From: Synergistaceae bacterium
Lineage (GTDB): Bacteria; Synergistota; Synergistia; Synergistales; Aminobacteriaceae
Length of the DNA stretch: 64,000 nucleotides
Assembly: GCA_017445405.1 (NCBI GenBank)
Contig: JAFSUD010000012.1
Coordinates: 1-64,000, forward strand
Direction of reading: 5' to 3'
Shown here piece after piece: positions 61,715 to 64,000 of this stretch; position 1 is the first letter of the stretch; each line of letters begins with the position of its first letter. Position numbers and translations under genes: made by a program. The notes under the pieces were generated by a model, which did no database searches, was not told the origin of the DNA, and saw only the letters and a program-made list of their open reading frames with translations.

Positions 61715-62754
61715 CTGCTCTCAAGTACCCTCATCAAGTCGTCTAATGTGTCGTTAATCTCTATGGGCTTGCCGACCTGAGTCATCGCAGTATCAGGATC
61801 TTTGAGGCCGTTTCCTGTGAGAATCATTGTTACTGTGATGCCTTCGGGGAGTCTGCCTTCACGCTTGAGCTTGAGGAGTCCCGCCAACGGTGCGCATGAT
61901 GCAGGCTCGGCGAACACTCCGCCCTCTGCAGCGAGTATCCTCTGTGCCTCGAGAATCTGATCGTCTGTTACTGCGTTGAACTCTCCTCCCGACTCGCTCA
62001 CTGCTGCTCTGGCCAAGTGTGCACTCACAGGGTTGCCGATGCGTATTGCCGTCGCGACTGTCTCGGGATTCGGGCACGGCTTGTTGTAGACGAGGGGAGC
62101 TGCTCCTTCTGCCTGAAAGCCCATCATTCGCGGAAGAGCTGAGATCTTGCCGAGCTTCTTGTACTCGTTGTAGCCGGCCCAGTATGCGCTGATGTTTCCT
62201 GCATTGCCTACAGGGATTGCGTGCCAGTCCGGAGCTTTGCCGAGAACGTCGCATATCTCCCACGCTCCCGAACGCTGGCCGATGAGACGGTAAGGGTTCA
62301 CGCTGTTGACCATTGCACAGCCGGTTTTGTCTGCTCCCTCGCGCGCTAGCTCAAGAGCACGGTCAAAGTTGCCCTTCACTGCGATAACCTTTGCGCCGTA
62401 CATGAGAGCTTGGGCGAGTTTCCCGAGAGCGACTTTTCCTGCAGGCAGCAGCACGAAGCACGGGATGCCCTGACTTGCTGCGTAGGCTGCTGCACTCGCT
62501 GAGGTGTTGCCGGTCGATGCGCAGATTACTGCACTCTTGCCGTCCTCTAAGGCTTTCGCTACAGCTAAGACCATGCCCCTATCCTTGAATGAGCCTGAAG
62601 GGTTGCAGCCCTCAAATTTGCCGTAAAGTGTTATGCCTAATCTCCTGCTCACTCTAGGAAGCGGGATTAATGGTGTCATGCCTTCCTCGAGGTTTACGTC
62701 TGGTGTCTTGTCTGTTATGGGTAATAGTTCTCGGTAGTGTTTCAGTACTCCCAT
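61711..62754 (-). CDS. thrC: threonine synthase
   Basis: A 347-residue PLP enzyme converting O-phosphohomoserine to threonine. The PLP lysine is in FEGCNPSGSFKDRGM (about residue 60), the phosphate loop in STGNTSASAAAYAA, and GNAGNISAYWAGYNEYKK is family-typical. N terminus is short, of the bacterial ThrC-II kind. Preceded by a leader with AGGAGG. First gene of thrC-thrB on the minus strand. Confidence 0.96.
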   Translation of the reverse strand: MGVLKHYRELLPITDKTPDVNLEEGMTPLIPLPRVSRRLGITLYGKFEGCNPSGSFKDRGMVLAVAKALEDGKSAVICASTGNTSASAAAYAASQGIPCFVLLPAGKVALGKLAQALMYGAKVIAVKGNFDRALELAREGADKTGCAMVNSVNPYRLIGQRSGAWEICDVLGKAPDWHAIPVGNAGNISAYWAGYNEYKKLGKISALPRMMGFQAEGAAPLVYNKPCPNPETVATAIRIGNPVSAHLARAAVSESGGEFNAVTDDQILEAQRILAAEGGVFAEPASCAPLAGLLKLKREGRLPEGITVTMILTGNGLKDPDTAMTQVGKPIEINDTLDDLMRVLESR

Positions 62755-62844
62755 TTGTGATTAATGCCTCCTGATTCATAGTGTCTCAGAGAATATTATA
62801 ACCATGAGGCAGAATTTTAGCTCAATGATTGTGTAAAAGGTTGG

Positions 62845-63423
62845 TTAGAGTACCCTCATGTACTGGATGTATTGCTGGTCTTCTTCTGGTGAAAAGCGTT
62901 CTCCGAATTTCTGGAAGCTCTCTGTGTCGTAAAAGCGTTTCAGCGTGTCGATGTCCTCACAGTCAAGGTAGACTATTCCTCCGCCTATCTGGTGCTGAAT
63001 GCTGACGAGAATATCATTCACTATGCTCATGAGTTCATGGCCGGTTATGCGTGTGCCATTATCGAGGCCGTAATTCTTGCCGAGCTGGGCTACTAGGAAT
63101 GCAGATGCCATGTATTCTCCTGAGGCGGGGTCGGGTCTTGCGAAACGTTCGAGCTTCTTGCGGAATGTGTTGCTGAAGCCTTCAGAGGGAAGCAGTACGG
63201 CTTTATGTGTCAGAGCCAAGCAGCCGAGTAATGCGCCGTCTGTCGGATCAGAGACCATGTATGTGATGGATACTTTCCTGCGCGAGAAATTTATAGCGTT
63301 ATTCCTGAAGAAGTTTTCTATTTTGGGATTGACAGGGCAGGAGAAGGAGGATAAGTATTCTCTGACCTTCTCCTATCCCCTCTTCTCAATGTCATCAAGA
63401 ATGTTTGTAATATCATTGTTCAT
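62845..63423 (-). pseudogene. GNAT-family acetyltransferase interrupted by an in-frame TAG
   Basis: From ATG 63423 the frame reads MNNDITNILDDIEKRG, then TAG (63375-63373), then EKVREYLSSFSCPVNPKIEN and on to 62845 without other stops, about 192 codons. The part after the stop is a GNAT domain (SRRKVSITYMVSD, ALLGCLALTHKA, GRITGHELMS-like regions ending with YLDCEDIDTLKRFYD) of a kind common in gut Firmicutes. The stop is between two clearly joined segments, so it is a nonsense mutation, readthrough or error. The ATG overlaps the TGA of the small partner gene (ATGA). An ATG at 63258 could still give a 137-residue fragment. Confidence 0.78.
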
Positions 63424-63614
63424 GATTTCTTCCTCATATTTTTCTCGCGAAGCTCCCAGATTTTATGTACTTCTTCAGGAGTAGCTACCCTCGCTACAGA
63501 GCCTTCAGGTCTCACATATGGATGTGCCAATGATGCCTCTAATGCGTTTGCGAATGCCTCTATCTTTTCCGGCGTGTCTAATATTACGTGATGAAATATG
63601 CTTGATACTGCCAT
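63420..63614 (-). CDS. small partner protein of the GNAT gene (64 residues)
   Basis: A 64-residue soluble protein: MAVSSIFHHVILDTPEKIEA then a helix with FANALEASLAHP and a basic C-terminal tail (WELREKNMRKKS). I recognise the pairing of such a short protein with a downstream GNAT enzyme from gut anaerobes but know of no verified function; the layout (small gene first, ATGA coupling) resembles a toxin-antitoxin or regulator-enzyme pair. A TATAAT on the minus strand (63655-63650) lies about 40 bases upstream. Confidence 0.6.
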   Translation of the reverse strand: MAVSSIFHHVILDTPEKIEAFANALEASLAHPYVRPEGSVARVATPEEVHKIWELREKNMRKKS

Positions 63615-63666
63615 CTTTACCGCTCCTCGCTATTGATATGCTGGCGGAAATTATACACTCTATGCA

Positions 63667-63700
63667 CAAAAAAGGGAGACAGTATATTTTACCTGCTCCC
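63667..63700 (-). terminator. terminator after the GH13 gene
   Basis: On the minus strand GGGAGCAG (63700-63693) pairs imperfectly with CTGTCTCCC (63682-63674), followed by TTTTTTGTGC. It resembles the terminator at 6930-6967. Confidence 0.7.
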
Positions 63701-63714
63701 TGATAAACGCTGTA

Positions 63715-64000
63715 CTACTTCACAAGCATCACAATAGCTTCATATGGCTTCATCATCTTGTGCGAGCCTGAATAATTCCCGATAAGAACTTCGCCGTGAA
63801 GAGCTATTCCCGTGAACGTCTGATCCTGTCCGCTGAAGTTGCAGATGACTACGAGATGTTCGCTGCCCAGCCTGCGCTCATAGGCCATCACGTAGACGTT
63901 GCCGGTCTCGAGAAACTCAATGCTCCCTTCAGAGATTACCGGGTACTCCTTCCTGAGCTTCACAAGCTGCCGGTAGTAGTTCAGGATCGACTCCGAGTCC
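63715..64000 (-). CDS. 3' end of a GH13 alpha-glucosidase (oligo-1,6-glucosidase/trehalose-6-phosphate hydrolase-like)
   Basis: The last ~94 residues of a gene that continues beyond the right edge. The visible segment begins DSESILNYYRQLVKLRKEYP, the helix at the end of the GH13 (beta/alpha)8 barrel, and then VISEGSIEFLETGNVYVMAY and the C-terminal beta domain (VICNFSGQDQTF). No catalytic residues are in the window, so only the family is claimed. Followed by a terminator. Confidence 0.82.
   Translation of the reverse strand, partial: DSESILNYYRQLVKLRKEYPVISEGSIEFLETGNVYVMAYERRLGSEHLVVICNFSGQDQTFTGIALHGEVLIGNYSGSHKMMKPYEAIVMLVK

Overview
The window reads as a chromosomal segment of a motile, Gram-negative-type (diderm) anaerobe, most likely a Synergistota (Synergistetes) member from a gut or rumen community. 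The basis is a flagellar/chemotaxis operon in Bacillus-like order, LptC- and LptD-like LPS-export proteins, a WhiA homologue, a B12-dependent ribonucleotide reductase, sodium/amino-acid symporters, a formate-tetrahydrofolate one-carbon cluster and phosphate butyryltransferase. The taxonomic call is inference from gene content; no 16S gene is present.

Layout. 0-2.5 kb: partial hydrolase, then groES-groEL behind a sigma70 promoter and CIRCE operator. 2.5-7.7 kb (minus): a sodium/solute symporter broken by an in-frame TAG with a 30-residue accessory peptide, a TupA-like ATP-grasp protein, a YunG-like protein, a Ser-rich TIM44-like membrane protein and a conserved unknown. 7.7-15.3 kb: tRNA-Asn, metG, DUF2157 protein, a cysteine-motif protein (minus), cupin, punA-M23 peptidase-manC, tRNA-Leu and rpsT. 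15.3-17.1 kb: rpsT-derived tandem terminator repeats and putP (minus). 17.3-30.4 kb: flhA-orf-flhF-flhG-cheB-cheA-cheC-cheD-fliA-fapA-orf-whiA. 30.3-33.3 kb: an 8-copy repeat array, pgk, a structured RNA candidate and tpiA. 33.3-38.1 kb: secreted unknown, nrdJ, secreted unknown. 38.1-45.7 kb: two priming sugar transferases, each with a short tandem repeat at its 5' end, flanking the folD-fchA-fhs cluster and an Rpn-family nuclease with tandem copies of its C-terminal domain. 45.8-57.5 kb (minus): ptb, aminotransferase, LptD-/LptC-like proteins, a secreted ankyrin protein, two secreted unknowns, pyrG and a LysM-M23 peptidase. 57.8-64 kb: siroheme synthase domain with repeated 5' ends, zinc-ribbon protein, hicAB, thrB-thrC, a GNAT gene broken by TAG with a small partner, and the 3' end of a GH13 glucosidase.

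Themes. The flagellar operon joins the export gate (FlhA), placement GTPase/ATPase (FlhF, FlhG), chemotaxis adaptation (CheB, CheC, CheD), CheA and the flagellar sigma factor; no cheW is seen. The C1 cluster converts formate to methylene-tetrahydrofolate. The most striking signals are (i) an Rpn toxin-like nuclease with an internal ribosome-binding site and start plus three free-standing copies of the same C-terminal domain, (ii) repeated tandem duplication of gene ends at several loci, (iii) two possibly phase-variable sugar transferases, and (iv) a HEARO/omega-RNA-like structured RNA between pgk and tpiA. All family calls were made by reading the sequence; no database search was run.
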